The notes beneath the pieces are model-generated. The model saw nothing but the letters and a program-made list of their open reading frames with translations, had not been told where the DNA came from and ran no database searches. Positions 1 through 6,203 of a stretch of 11,640 nucleotides of DNA are shown piece by piece. A program made the translations under genes and the position numbers. The stretch covers positions 1 through 11,640 of the forward strand of contig JAVVPO010000078.1 of assembly GCA_036655715.1 (NCBI GenBank), read 5' to 3'. How positions within the stretch are numbered: position 1 is the stretch's first letter; the number at the start of each line of letters is the position of its first letter. Source of the stretch: JAVVPO01 sp036655715 (GTDB lineage Bacteria; Bacillota; Clostridia; Lachnospirales; Cellulosilyticaceae).

Positions 1-2
1 TA

Positions 3-56
3 CTATCTAAGAAAAAGGTACTTGACAAACTGTATATAGAGTTTATAAATGGTTAG
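3..56 (+). CDS. dnaG: Probable 3' end of DNA primase gene (partial)
   Basis: An open frame enters from the left edge and stops with TAG at 54-56. Its last residues read LSKKKVLDKLYIEFING. The Lys/Leu-rich run ending in a K-L-Y-I/H-I-S-like tail resembles the C-terminus of many clostridial DnaG primases (compare LQNLHISL-type endings). DnaG synthesises RNA primers at the replication fork. The next gene, rpoD, begins 21 bases later, and dnaG-rpoD is a very common gene pair in Firmicutes. The identification is inferred from this synteny and a 17-residue tail, so it is tentative. Confidence 0.4.
   Translation, partial: LSKKKVLDKLYIEFING
22..49 (+). promoter_or_regulatory. Candidate sigma-70 promoter for rpoD
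   Basis: TTGACA (22-27) is a perfect -35 hexamer. It is followed after 16 bases by TATAAA (44-49), a 5/6 match to the -10 box. It would start transcription about 20 bases before the rpoD start codon. It overlaps the presumed dnaG tail, so it would be an internal operon promoter, as is common in front of rpoD. The call rests on sequence match only. Confidence 0.45.
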
Positions 57-77
57 AATAGTAGACAGGAGAAAGGA

Positions 78-1169
78 TTGATTAGAGTGAAAGACGAGGC
101 ACAACAACAAAAACTTACATTTAAAGCAAGACTGGAACAGCTCATAAATCTGGCGAAAGATAAAAAAGGGATATTAGAGCAAAGTGATATTACAGATGCA
201 TTCACAGATTTAGATTTAGATCCAAGCAAGATTGAGCAAATTTATGAGTACTTAGAAGCGCAAAGCATAGATATCATTGGAAATATTAGCGAGATAGATG
301 AAGAAGAAAATGAGATTGATTTTACGTTACCAGAGGGGATTAGTATAGATGATCCTGTAAGAATGTACTTGAAAGAAATCGGTAAAGTACCCCTTCTTTC
401 TGCAGAAGAAGAAATCAAACTTGCCCAACGTATGGAAAATGGTGATCAAGAAGCAAAAAAGAGATTAGCAGAAGCCAATCTTAGACTTGTAGTAAGTATT
501 GCCAAAAGGTATGTAGGTCGTGGTATGTTATTTTTAGACCTTATCCAAGAAGGGAATTTAGGCCTTATCAAAGCAGTAGAGAAATTTGATTACCGTAAAG
601 GATACAAATTTAGTACTTATGCAACTTGGTGGATTAGACAAGCTATTACACGTGCTATAGCTGACCAAGCACGTACTATTCGTATTCCTGTTCATATGGT
701 AGAAACGATTAATAAGTTAATGCGTGTATCTAGACAACTTCTTCAAGAACTGGGTCGTGATCCACAACCAGAAGAAATTGCAAAAGTAATGGATATGCCA
801 GTAACTAAAGTACGTGAAATTATGAAAATTTCTCAAGAGCCTGTATCTCTTGAAACACCAATTGGTGAAGAAGAAGATAGTCACTTAGGAGACTTTATCC
901 CAGATGATGATGTACCAGTACCAGCAGAGGCAGCAGCTTTCACATTACTTAAAGAGCAATTAATCGAAGTACTTGATACGCTTACAGAGCGTGAACAAAA
1001 AGTATTAAGATTAAGATTTGGTCTTGATGATGGAAGAGCTAGAACACTTGAAGAAGTAGGAAAAGAATTTAATGTTACAAGAGAGCGTATTAGACAAATT
1101 GAAGCTAAAGCTCTTAGAAAATTACGTCATCCAAGTAGAAGTAAAAAATTAAAAGATTACTTAGAATAG
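78..1169 (+). CDS. rpoD: RNA polymerase primary sigma factor (SigA/RpoD)
   Basis: This is the housekeeping sigma-70 factor, which directs core RNA polymerase to TTGACA/TATAAT promoters. The 363-residue product has a region 1.1-like N-terminus (about 10-75) and region 1.2 starting at DDPVRMYLKEIG (91-102). Region 2 follows, containing LDLIQEGNLGLIKAVEKF and the -10-recognising FSTYATWWIRQAI. Then come region 3 (about 210-275) and region 4.2, with the helix-turn-helix TLEEVGKEFNVTRERIRQIE near the C-terminus. The length is usual for short Firmicute SigA. The start is ambiguous: TTG at 78 has AGGAG six bases upstream (67-71), whereas GTG at 87 has AAAGGA (72-77) nine bases upstream and gives a 360-residue protein. 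Both are weak start codons. Neighbours trmK and the Nif3-family gene are conserved sigA partners. Confidence 0.98.
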   Translation: MIRVKDEAQQQKLTFKARLEQLINLAKDKKGILEQSDITDAFTDLDLDPSKIEQIYEYLEAQSIDIIGNISEIDEEENEIDFTLPEGISIDDPVRMYLKEIGKVPLLSAEEEIKLAQRMENGDQEAKKRLAEANLRLVVSIAKRYVGRGMLFLDLIQEGNLGLIKAVEKFDYRKGYKFSTYATWWIRQAITRAIADQARTIRIPVHMVETINKLMRVSRQLLQELGRDPQPEEIAKVMDMPVTKVREIMKISQEPVSLETPIGEEEDSHLGDFIPDDDVPVPAEAAAFTLLKEQLIEVLDTLTEREQKVLRLRFGLDDGRARTLEEVGKEFNVTRERIRQIEAKALRKLRHPSRSKKLKDYLE

Positions 1170-1196
1170 AAGTTGAAATGTAGAACTTCTATTTTA
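1165..1196 (+). terminator. Hairpin at the rpoD stop codon
   Basis: AATAGAAGTT (1165-1174) pairs perfectly with AACTTCTATT (1184-1193) across a 9-base loop, and TTTTA follows. The stem is AT-rich and the stop codon lies inside it. It may act as a weak terminator or a 3'-end stabiliser together with the second hairpin about 15 bases downstream. Confidence 0.4.
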
Positions 1197-1208
1197 CTGA
1201 CTCATTGT

Positions 1209-1235
1209 GCGCTCGTAGAGGGCGCCTTTGTTTTA
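1209..1235 (+). terminator. Rho-independent terminator after rpoD
   Basis: GCGCTC (1209-1214) pairs with GGGCGC (1220-1225), with one G.U pair and a 5-base loop. CTTTGTTTTA follows. The GC-rich stem plus T-rich tail in an otherwise AT-rich region fits an intrinsic terminator that separates rpoD from trmK. Confidence 0.6.
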
Positions 1236-1268
1236 TACATTATTAAATTTCATTAAAGAGGTGTTTTT

Positions 1269-1961
1269 GTGCAATTATCAACTAGATTATATACAATGGC
1301 TAAGTTTGTTCCTAAGAATAGTAAAGTAGTAGATGTAGGAACTGATCATGGATACATCCCTATTTATTTAACACAAAATCATATTGCAATGTCCTGTATA
1401 GCAAGTGATATCAATAAAGGACCACTTGAAAATGCAGCAAAGCATATGACTAAATATAATATCAATAATATAGAGTTAAGACAAGGTAACGGTTTACAAA
1501 AGATAACACTAGAAGACAAGGTAGATACAATTATCATTGGTGGTATGGGCGGTTATCTTATAATTGATATTCTAAGAAATGCTGAGCAGATTGTAAAGGG
1601 TGTAGGCCATCTAATTTTACAACCACAAAACAACATAGCTGAAGTAAGAAAATGTGTTCATGCCATGGGCTACAAGATAAAAGATGAAGAATTCATAACA
1701 GATGAAGGAAAATATTACACAGTTATTTATGCAGTACCAGGTAATGAAATCTATAATCATGAATATGAATATGTATATGGAAAAATTACATTAGATAAAC
1801 AAAATGTTACTTTCAGGCAGTGGATGGCTCATAAAGCAGGAACATTCAAGCAAATTTATAAAAATTTAGCACAAAATGACTCTGAAAGCAGTCAAGCAAG
1901 AAAAGTAGAGCTTGATAAGGAGTACCAAATTTATGAGGAGGCGCTTGGATGTATACACTAG
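1269..1961 (+). CDS. trmK: tRNA (adenine(22)-N(1))-methyltransferase TrmK
   Basis: This SAM-dependent enzyme methylates N1 of A22 in tRNA (family COG2384, B. subtilis YqfN/TrmK). The 230-residue product starts with the typical LSTRLYTMAKFVP segment. The SAM-binding motif I is VVDVGTDHGYIPIYL (20-34), a second conserved loop is IIIGGMGGYLI (about 88-98), and the family signature LQPQNNIAEVR follows. The C-terminal third is helical. The start is GTG at 1269, with AGAGGTG (1257-1263) five bases upstream. The 3' end overlaps the next gene by 13 bases, implying translational coupling. The order rpoD-trmK-Nif3 family matches the sigA-yqfN-yqfO neighbourhood of other Firmicutes. Confidence 0.95.
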   Translation: MQLSTRLYTMAKFVPKNSKVVDVGTDHGYIPIYLTQNHIAMSCIASDINKGPLENAAKHMTKYNINNIELRQGNGLQKITLEDKVDTIIIGGMGGYLIIDILRNAEQIVKGVGHLILQPQNNIAEVRKCVHAMGYKIKDEEFITDEGKYYTVIYAVPGNEIYNHEYEYVYGKITLDKQNVTFRQWMAHKAGTFKQIYKNLAQNDSESSQARKVELDKEYQIYEEALGCIH

Positions 1962-3046
1962 GAGAGATCATTTCAGAGTTAAATCTTTTAGCACCGGCAT
2001 ATTTGGCTGAAAAATGGGATAACATTGGATTATTAGTAGGCAGTAGGCAACAGGCGGTCGGTAAAGTATTATGTGCTTTAGACATTAATCTACAAGTAGT
2101 GGAAGAAGCTATAGAGAAAAAGGTAGATTGCATTATTACCCATCATCCTTTTATATTCAAACCTATAGCACGCATAGATTTTGATACACCTAAAGGGAAC
2201 ATACTTAAGCTACTTATCCAAAATAATATTTCTGTCTATAGCATGCATACGAACTGGGATATAGCAGCAGGTGGAATCAATGATTTATTAGGGGATGCTT
2301 TTGGCCTAGAAAATACAAAACCTATAGAGATGACTTATATAGAGCATGTTTATAAGTTAGCGATTTATGTACCAAAAGAAAATGTAGAAGCTATTAGAGA
2401 AGTACTTATAGCCCATAACCCTTGTGAGATAGGCCATTATAAAGGGTGTACTTTTGCAGAAAAAGGAACAGGTAGTTTTGTGCCTCTAGAGGGAAGTAAA
2501 CCTTATATAGGAGAAGATAATCAGTTAGAACTGTTGGAAGAAGTGAAGATAGAGTGTATTGTTTATCTGAGAGATGTAGATAACCTTATGAAGCAGGTTA
2601 GTATGATACATCCTTATGAAGAAATAGCTTATGACTTATATCCATTAGAAAATTTAAAGACTTATCAAGGTATTGGCAGATATGGACAAATAGAGCCTAT
2701 CTTGATAGAAGAGCTTGTAGCGAAAGCTAAGAAGATTTTCGGTATTCCTTGTATAAGATTAGTAGGACACTCAGAAAAGCTTATTACAAGGCTTTCTATC
2801 TGCTCTGGAAGTGGTAGTGAATACATTGGTAAAGCAGCTAGCTTGTCAGAGGTCTATATTACAGCAGATGTAAAATTTCATGAGGCACAAGTTGCAATTG
2901 AACAAGGCCTTGTTATCTTAGATGTAGGGCACTATGCTTCAGAAAATATAGCGATGCCTTTTATGAAAAAATTTTTACAAGAAAAGTTTATGACATTAGA
3001 AATTGATTGTTCAGAAGTAAACGGAGAAGTATTCCAAACCATATAA
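1949..3046 (+). CDS. Nif3-like dinuclear metal-centre protein (YqfO family)
   Basis: This belongs to the NIF3/DUF34 family, often annotated as GTP cyclohydrolase 1 type 2; the physiological role is still debated. The protein is a ring-forming hydrolase-like fold with a two-metal site. Likely metal ligands are visible: H65-H66 in the ITHHPFIF motif, D104 in HTNWDIAAGGIND, and H328 and E332 in VGHYASE, with ADVKFHEAQ just before. At 365 residues it is the long form, with a PII/CutA-like insert domain at about 130-230 splitting the two Nif3 halves, as in B. subtilis YqfO. GAGGAGG (1935-1941) lies seven bases before the ATG. It overlaps trmK by 13 bases and is almost certainly co-translated with it. 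Confidence 0.93.
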   Translation: MYTLGEIISELNLLAPAYLAEKWDNIGLLVGSRQQAVGKVLCALDINLQVVEEAIEKKVDCIITHHPFIFKPIARIDFDTPKGNILKLLIQNNISVYSMHTNWDIAAGGINDLLGDAFGLENTKPIEMTYIEHVYKLAIYVPKENVEAIREVLIAHNPCEIGHYKGCTFAEKGTGSFVPLEGSKPYIGEDNQLELLEEVKIECIVYLRDVDNLMKQVSMIHPYEEIAYDLYPLENLKTYQGIGRYGQIEPILIEELVAKAKKIFGIPCIRLVGHSEKLITRLSICSGSGSEYIGKAASLSEVYITADVKFHEAQVAIEQGLVILDVGHYASENIAMPFMKKFLQEKFMTLEIDCSEVNGEVFQTI

Positions 3047-3067
3047 TAGGTTAAAGGGGGAAAACGT

Positions 3068-4720
3068 ATGACTAAACAAGTGCAATTAAAGCTTAAAAAT
3101 GGTGAAACGCTGCAAGTAGAAAAAGGAACAACATTGTATGAGATGACTAAGATGTTACAGACGCCCATACCTTTTGTAGTAGCAAGGATTAACAATGTAT
3201 TAAAAGAACTTTATACAAAGATAGAAGAAGATATTACAGATGTGGAATTTATAGATTTGGCTCAAAAAGATGGGATACGCGTGTATCAAAGGACTGCTAC
3301 TTTTCTATTAGTAGTGGCAGCAAAAGAACTTTTCCCAAAGGTAAATGTCATCGTCAATCACCATATAGGTGGAGGCTATTTCTGCGAATTTGATCGCAGT
3401 GTGACGTGTACACCTGTACATATACAAATGATAGAAGACAAAATGCGGGAAATGGCCACACAAGAATTACCCATTACCAAAGAGACTATGCTAGTAGATG
3501 ATGCACTAAAGTTATTTGAAGAAACAGGTATGACAGATAAGCGAGAGCTTTTTAAGTACCGTAGAACTTCGACTATTAATCTTTATACATTAGATGGATT
3601 CAAAAACTATTTCTACGGATATATGATTCCGAGTATCAAGGATATTAAAAGTTTTAAGCTTATTCCATATGCACATGGGTTTGTTTTACAGTTCCCTTGT
3701 GAAAAGAATCCAACAGTATTAGCTGAATTCAAACCCCAACCTAAATTATCTGGAGTATTTAGAGAATCAGAACATTGGGCACGTATTATAGGCGTAGATC
3801 TTGTATCTAATCTTAATACGACCATAGCAAATGGTGGATTAGATGACTTAATACGTATAACAGAAGCCCTTCATGAGAAAAAAATAGCTCATATAGCCGA
3901 TCAAATTTGTGAAAAAGAAAAAGTAAGATTGGTACTTATTGCAGGACCATCTTCTTCTGGGAAAACAACTTTTGCACAAAGACTTTGTATACAACTAAGA
4001 GTGAATGGCTCCAAACCTCATGCACTATCTATAGATGATTATTTTGTAGATAGAGAGTTTACACCAGTGGATGAATTTGGAGAGTGCGATTTTGAAGCTA
4101 TAGAGGCTATTGATATAAAGCTCTTTAATGAACATGTGGCTAGACTTATTCAAGGAGAGCGGGTAGAGATTCCAAGCTTTAATTTTAAGCATGGTAGAAG
4201 AGAGTACAAAGGACATTATATTCAGCTTAAAGAAGATGATGTATTGGTGGTAGAAGGTATTCATGGTCTAAATGAAAAACTTAGTTATGCCATTCCTAAA
4301 GAAAATAAGTTCAAGATTTATATTAGTGCTCTTACTCAACTTAATATAGATTATCACAACCGTATTCCAACAACAGATACAAGACTTATTAGACGTATGA
4401 TTCGGGATAATCAATATAGAGGGATTAGCGCGGAAAAGACTTTGGAGTTATGGCCATCAGTAAGAAGAGGAGAAAATAAGAATATCTTCCCATTCCAAGA
4501 AGAGGCAGATGTTATGTTTAACTCCATACTTATTTATGAACTAGCTGTGCTTAAACAAAAAGCAGAGCCGTTACTCTTTAGTATAGAACGAGATTCACCT
4601 TACTATAGTGAAGCAAAAAGGCTGCTTAAATTCTTAGAATACTTTTTACCAGCAGACTCTTCAAGTATTCCCTGTAATTCTATTATTAGGGAATTTGTGG
4701 GAGGAAGTTGTTTTCATTAG
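3068..4720 (+). CDS. Nucleoside (uridine-type) kinase with N-terminal ThrRS-like domains
   Basis: The protein is a phosphoribulokinase/uridine kinase family enzyme that probably phosphorylates a nucleoside with ATP or GTP. The 550 residues divide into a TGS-like domain (about 1-64), a ThrRS second-additional-domain-like segment (about 65-220, with HHIGGGYFCEF from residue 98), and a C-terminal kinase domain. The kinase carries the P-loop GPSSSGKT (293-300), the SIDDYF segment, and the lid-type motif RRMIRDNQYRG. This fusion is widespread in Clostridia and annotated simply as nucleoside kinase; the substrate is not known from sequence. AAAGGGGG (3053-3060) lies seven bases before the ATG. The gene begins 21 bases after the Nif3-family gene, so it is likely in the same operon. 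The rnpB promoter starts on the base after its stop. Confidence 0.92.
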   Translation: MTKQVQLKLKNGETLQVEKGTTLYEMTKMLQTPIPFVVARINNVLKELYTKIEEDITDVEFIDLAQKDGIRVYQRTATFLLVVAAKELFPKVNVIVNHHIGGGYFCEFDRSVTCTPVHIQMIEDKMREMATQELPITKETMLVDDALKLFEETGMTDKRELFKYRRTSTINLYTLDGFKNYFYGYMIPSIKDIKSFKLIPYAHGFVLQFPCEKNPTVLAEFKPQPKLSGVFRESEHWARIIGVDLVSNLNTTIANGGLDDLIRITEALHEKKIAHIADQICEKEKVRLVLIAGPSSSGKTTFAQRLCIQLRVNGSKPHALSIDDYFVDREFTPVDEFGECDFEAIEAIDIKLFNEHVARLIQGERVEIPSFNFKHGRREYKGHYIQLKEDDVLVVEGIHGLNEKLSYAIPKENKFKIYISALTQLNIDYHNRIPTTDTRLIRRMIRDNQYRGISAEKTLELWPSVRRGENKNIFPFQEEADVMFNSILIYELAVLKQKAEPLLFSIERDSPYYSEAKRLLKFLEYFLPADSSSIPCNSIIREFVGGSCFH

Positions 4721-4749
4721 TTGACAAAAGTCAGTTGATATGATATCAT
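4721..4749 (+). promoter_or_regulatory. rnpB promoter
   Basis: There is a perfect -35 TTGACA (4721-4726), a 17-base spacer, and TATCAT (4744-4749, 5/6) with an extended -10 TG at 4741-4742. It predicts a transcript start near 4755-4757, which coincides with the 5' strand of the RNase P terminal helix. The -35 box begins directly after the stop codon of the kinase gene. Confidence 0.85.
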
Positions 4750-4755
4750 CATTAG

Positions 4756-5117
4756 GTTGTTAAGTAAGTCAGATAGTCGCACGCACAAGGCCGAAAGGTA
4801 GTGCTTGAGGAACGTCCGTGCTCCATAGAGCAGGGTGCTGGATAACCCCCAGTGGAGGCAACTCTAAGGAAAGTGCAACAGAAATAAACCACCTATTTCT
4901 TTTGAGATAGGAAAGGATGGAAAGGCGAGGTAAGAGCTCACCGTTCCTCAGGTGACTGAGGAAGCAATGTAAACCCCACCTGGAGCAAGACCGCAAAAAG
5001 ACACATAGTAGCTGCTCGCTACGTCTTAGGTAGGTCGCTAAAGTATACTGGTGACAGTATGCGTAGATAGATGACTGTCAAATACAGAACACGGCGTATA
5101 GATTTGGTTACAACACT
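4756..5117 (+). ncRNA. rnpB: RNase P RNA, bacterial type A
   Basis: This is the catalytic RNA subunit of RNase P, which removes 5' leaders from pre-tRNAs. Conserved blocks in order are the GAGGAAAGTCC-type block at 4807-4817 (here GAGGAACGTCC), CTCCATAGAGCAGGGTGCTG at 4821-4840, AGTGCAACAGAAATAAACC from 4871, GGTAAGAGCTCACCG from 4930, GTAAACCCCACCTGGAGCAA from 4969, GTAGATAGATGACTGTC from 5063, and ACAGAAC(A)CGGC from 5084. GTTGT (4756-4760) can pair with ACAAC (5110-5114) as part of P1. The architecture is type A, as expected in Clostridia. Helix P4 (4812-4820 with 5090-5097) departs from consensus at two base pairs, both compensated. The ends are estimated from the promoter and the terminator. 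Confidence 0.96.
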
Positions 5118-5118
5118 G

Positions 5119-5150
5119 ATAGGCAAGGGCTTCGGCTCTTGCCTATTTTT
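5119..5150 (+). terminator. Rho-independent terminator of rnpB
   Basis: ATAGGCAAGGGC (5119-5130) pairs with GCTCTTGCCTAT (5135-5146) around a TTCG tetraloop, with one G.U pair. A run of five T ends at 5150. The form is a textbook strong terminator. Confidence 0.95.
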
Positions 5151-5343
5151 ATGCCCTTCAAGTAAAATATTAACTAATATAACTTCCATCCTATCTTTGT
5201 ATAATCTTTACAATTTCTTCGCTCTATTTAGTGTAAATCTCAGGTTGAAAAAGTGAATTTCTAGAGCTTATAGACATTTGATTTTTTAATTTGTAGCCTA
5301 TATTTTCTCAAATCTATATTGATTTGAATGTAAAAATTTTAGT
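5151..5343. other. AT-rich spacer without a recognisable gene
   Basis: I see no supportable coding frame on either strand between the rnpB terminator and the -10 box at 5344. Short frames are interrupted and have no ribosome binding site. The only structured element noticed is the inverted repeat at 5308-5327, described separately. Confidence 0.6.
5308..5327. promoter_or_regulatory. Operator-like palindrome at the -35 position
   Basis: TCAAATC (5308-5314) and GATTTGA (5321-5327) form a perfect inverted repeat with a 6-base spacer. The right arm covers the place where a -35 box would sit for the -10 at 5344-5349. This is the geometry of a dimeric repressor site, but no regulator is identified. 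It could be chance in AT-rich DNA. Confidence 0.35.
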
Positions 5344-5349
5344 TATAAT
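5344..5349 (+). promoter_or_regulatory. Consensus -10 box for the structured RNA
   Basis: TATAAT is a perfect -10 hexamer. The -35 is poor: TTGATT at 5319-5324 (19-base spacer) or TTGAAT at 5324-5329 (14-base spacer). It predicts a start near 5356, just before the first long-range helix strand at 5365. A weak -35 with an overlapping palindrome suggests a regulated promoter. Confidence 0.5.
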
Positions 5350-5355
5350 ACCTAT

Positions 5356-6044
5356 TGCATCTTTGTTGCCCCAAGGTGTATAACTATCTTATCACGTTTC
5401 ACCAATATAAAAGTGCAGTGCAACATACTATTCTAGATAAGGATTAACACTGTACCACTAAGTAGACTTTTCTACACTTTCAGTCCTCCCTCTTCTGTAA
5501 GTGTAGAACGTTTACCTAGAAAAGCCTATACGCTGTGGGTGGCAACTGCGTATAGAGTGAATAACCCTTGCCATGGCAATAAATGAATCAACGTATACCT
5601 GTGTTTTTAAGAGGGAAGGGATAACTAGGTTTGTTTATTGTTTATACATAGCATCATGATTCTACCTAACTTCTGTATGAGCGTGACACTCACAGAAGTT
5701 TAGGGGCAATACCTCTATCTTTTCAGTATTTCACTGCGGGGGCACATCTATTAACTTTACAAAGTTAGTCTAGGACTTCAGGTAATGCCTACAGTAAATC
5801 CTGTTGTACGATTAACCTATTCATACACTTGCAGTGATACGTCAATAGGACCTCTATCACCTAAAGCACACTGACTAGGCAGATCGTTACAAGGTAAATC
5901 CATATGGCCACGCTCACCAGTCTGCTACTAACTTTTAAAGTGCCAACATGTGTCCTAGCTATGAAATCTGAAAATTTGTCACTTAAAGAAAGCCATCTTA
6001 AGTACAGGCTACGTAGCTTGTATTTAAGATGGCTTTCTTTAAGT
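5356..6044 (+). ncRNA. Putative large structured noncoding RNA (about 0.65-0.7 kb)
   Basis: The region lacks coding frames but is dense in complementary segments. Local hairpins are 5470-5479/5499-5508 (10 bp), 5526-5533/5548-5555 (8 bp), 5668-5676/5692-5700 (9 bp) and 5752-5757/5762-5767 (6 bp). Longer-range pairings are 5365-5372/5703-5710 (8 bp, one G.U), 5387-5393/5436-5442 (7 bp, one G.U), 5514-5519/5625-5630, 5770-5776/5952-5958 (7 bp), 5804-5812/5883-5892 (9 bp, one bulge) and 5816-5821/5844-5849. The loop segment 5485-5494 pairs with 5609-5619 as a pseudoknot. The 5365/5703 and 5770/5952 helices close a 5' and a 3' domain, and a long hairpin ends the unit at 5981-6044. The size falls in the range of ornate RNAs (OLE about 600, ROOL about 600, GOLLD about 800). 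OLE seems unlikely because no OapA-like gene is adjacent; ROOL-like is my best guess, made without a search. Some of the 6-7 bp pairings may be chance. Confidence 0.6.
5981..6044 (+). terminator. Very long terminator-like hairpin
   Basis: The two halves of 5981-6044 are complementary along their whole length, giving 30 bp with only two G.U wobbles (6002/6023 and 6007/6018) around an ACGT loop (6011-6014). The 5' arm is A-rich at its base (CTTAAAGAAAGCC) and the 3' arm is T-rich (GGCTTTCTTTAAG), the pattern of a terminator that can work in both directions. It closes the structured RNA unit on its right side. Confidence 0.65.
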
Positions 6045-6075
6045 TATTCGTCAAATGATATATAATATGTAGTAG

Positions 6076-6195
6076 ACTAGAATTTCAACGTCAGATGATT
6101 ATGATTTAAGTAATCAAGGATTTGGAAAAAGTAAAGATGTTTATTTGAGAGATCCAGATGGAATTATTCTAGAGCTAATACAAACAATAGATTAA
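6076..6195 (+). pseudogene. C-terminal remnant of a VOC (glyoxalase-fold) protein
   Basis: In one frame after two stop codons (6070-6075), the translation ends with GFGKSKDVYLRDPDGIILEL followed by IQTID and TAA at 6193-6195. The Y-L-R-D-P-D-G-x-x-L-E-L segment is the last beta-alpha-beta strand of the vicinal oxygen chelate superfamily (glyoxalase/bleomycin-resistance/dioxygenase). The final E is normally a metal ligand. Only about 39 of the usual 120-150 residues remain. There is no start codon or ribosome binding site, and the N-terminal part is not in the flanking sequence. This is a decayed gene whose 5' part was lost, with the break close to the end of the structured RNA unit. Confidence 0.8.
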
Positions 6196-6203
6196 AAAGG
6201 AAA

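Noticed and set aside
1846..2133. 95-codon minus-strand frame over the trmK/Nif3 junction
   Set aside because: Antisense shadow of two well-supported overlapping genes.
4769..4996. 75-codon minus-strand frame
   Set aside because: It lies wholly inside rnpB, and its sequence is explained by RNase P RNA conservation.
5071..5256. 61-codon plus-strand frame
   Set aside because: It starts inside rnpB and runs through its terminator; no ribosome binding site or recognisable protein.
5356..6044. tmRNA, group I or group II intron as an explanation of the noncoding region
   Set aside because: No tRNA-like CCA end or tag reading frame, no reverse transcriptase frame and no domain V-like GNRA hairpin could be recognised.
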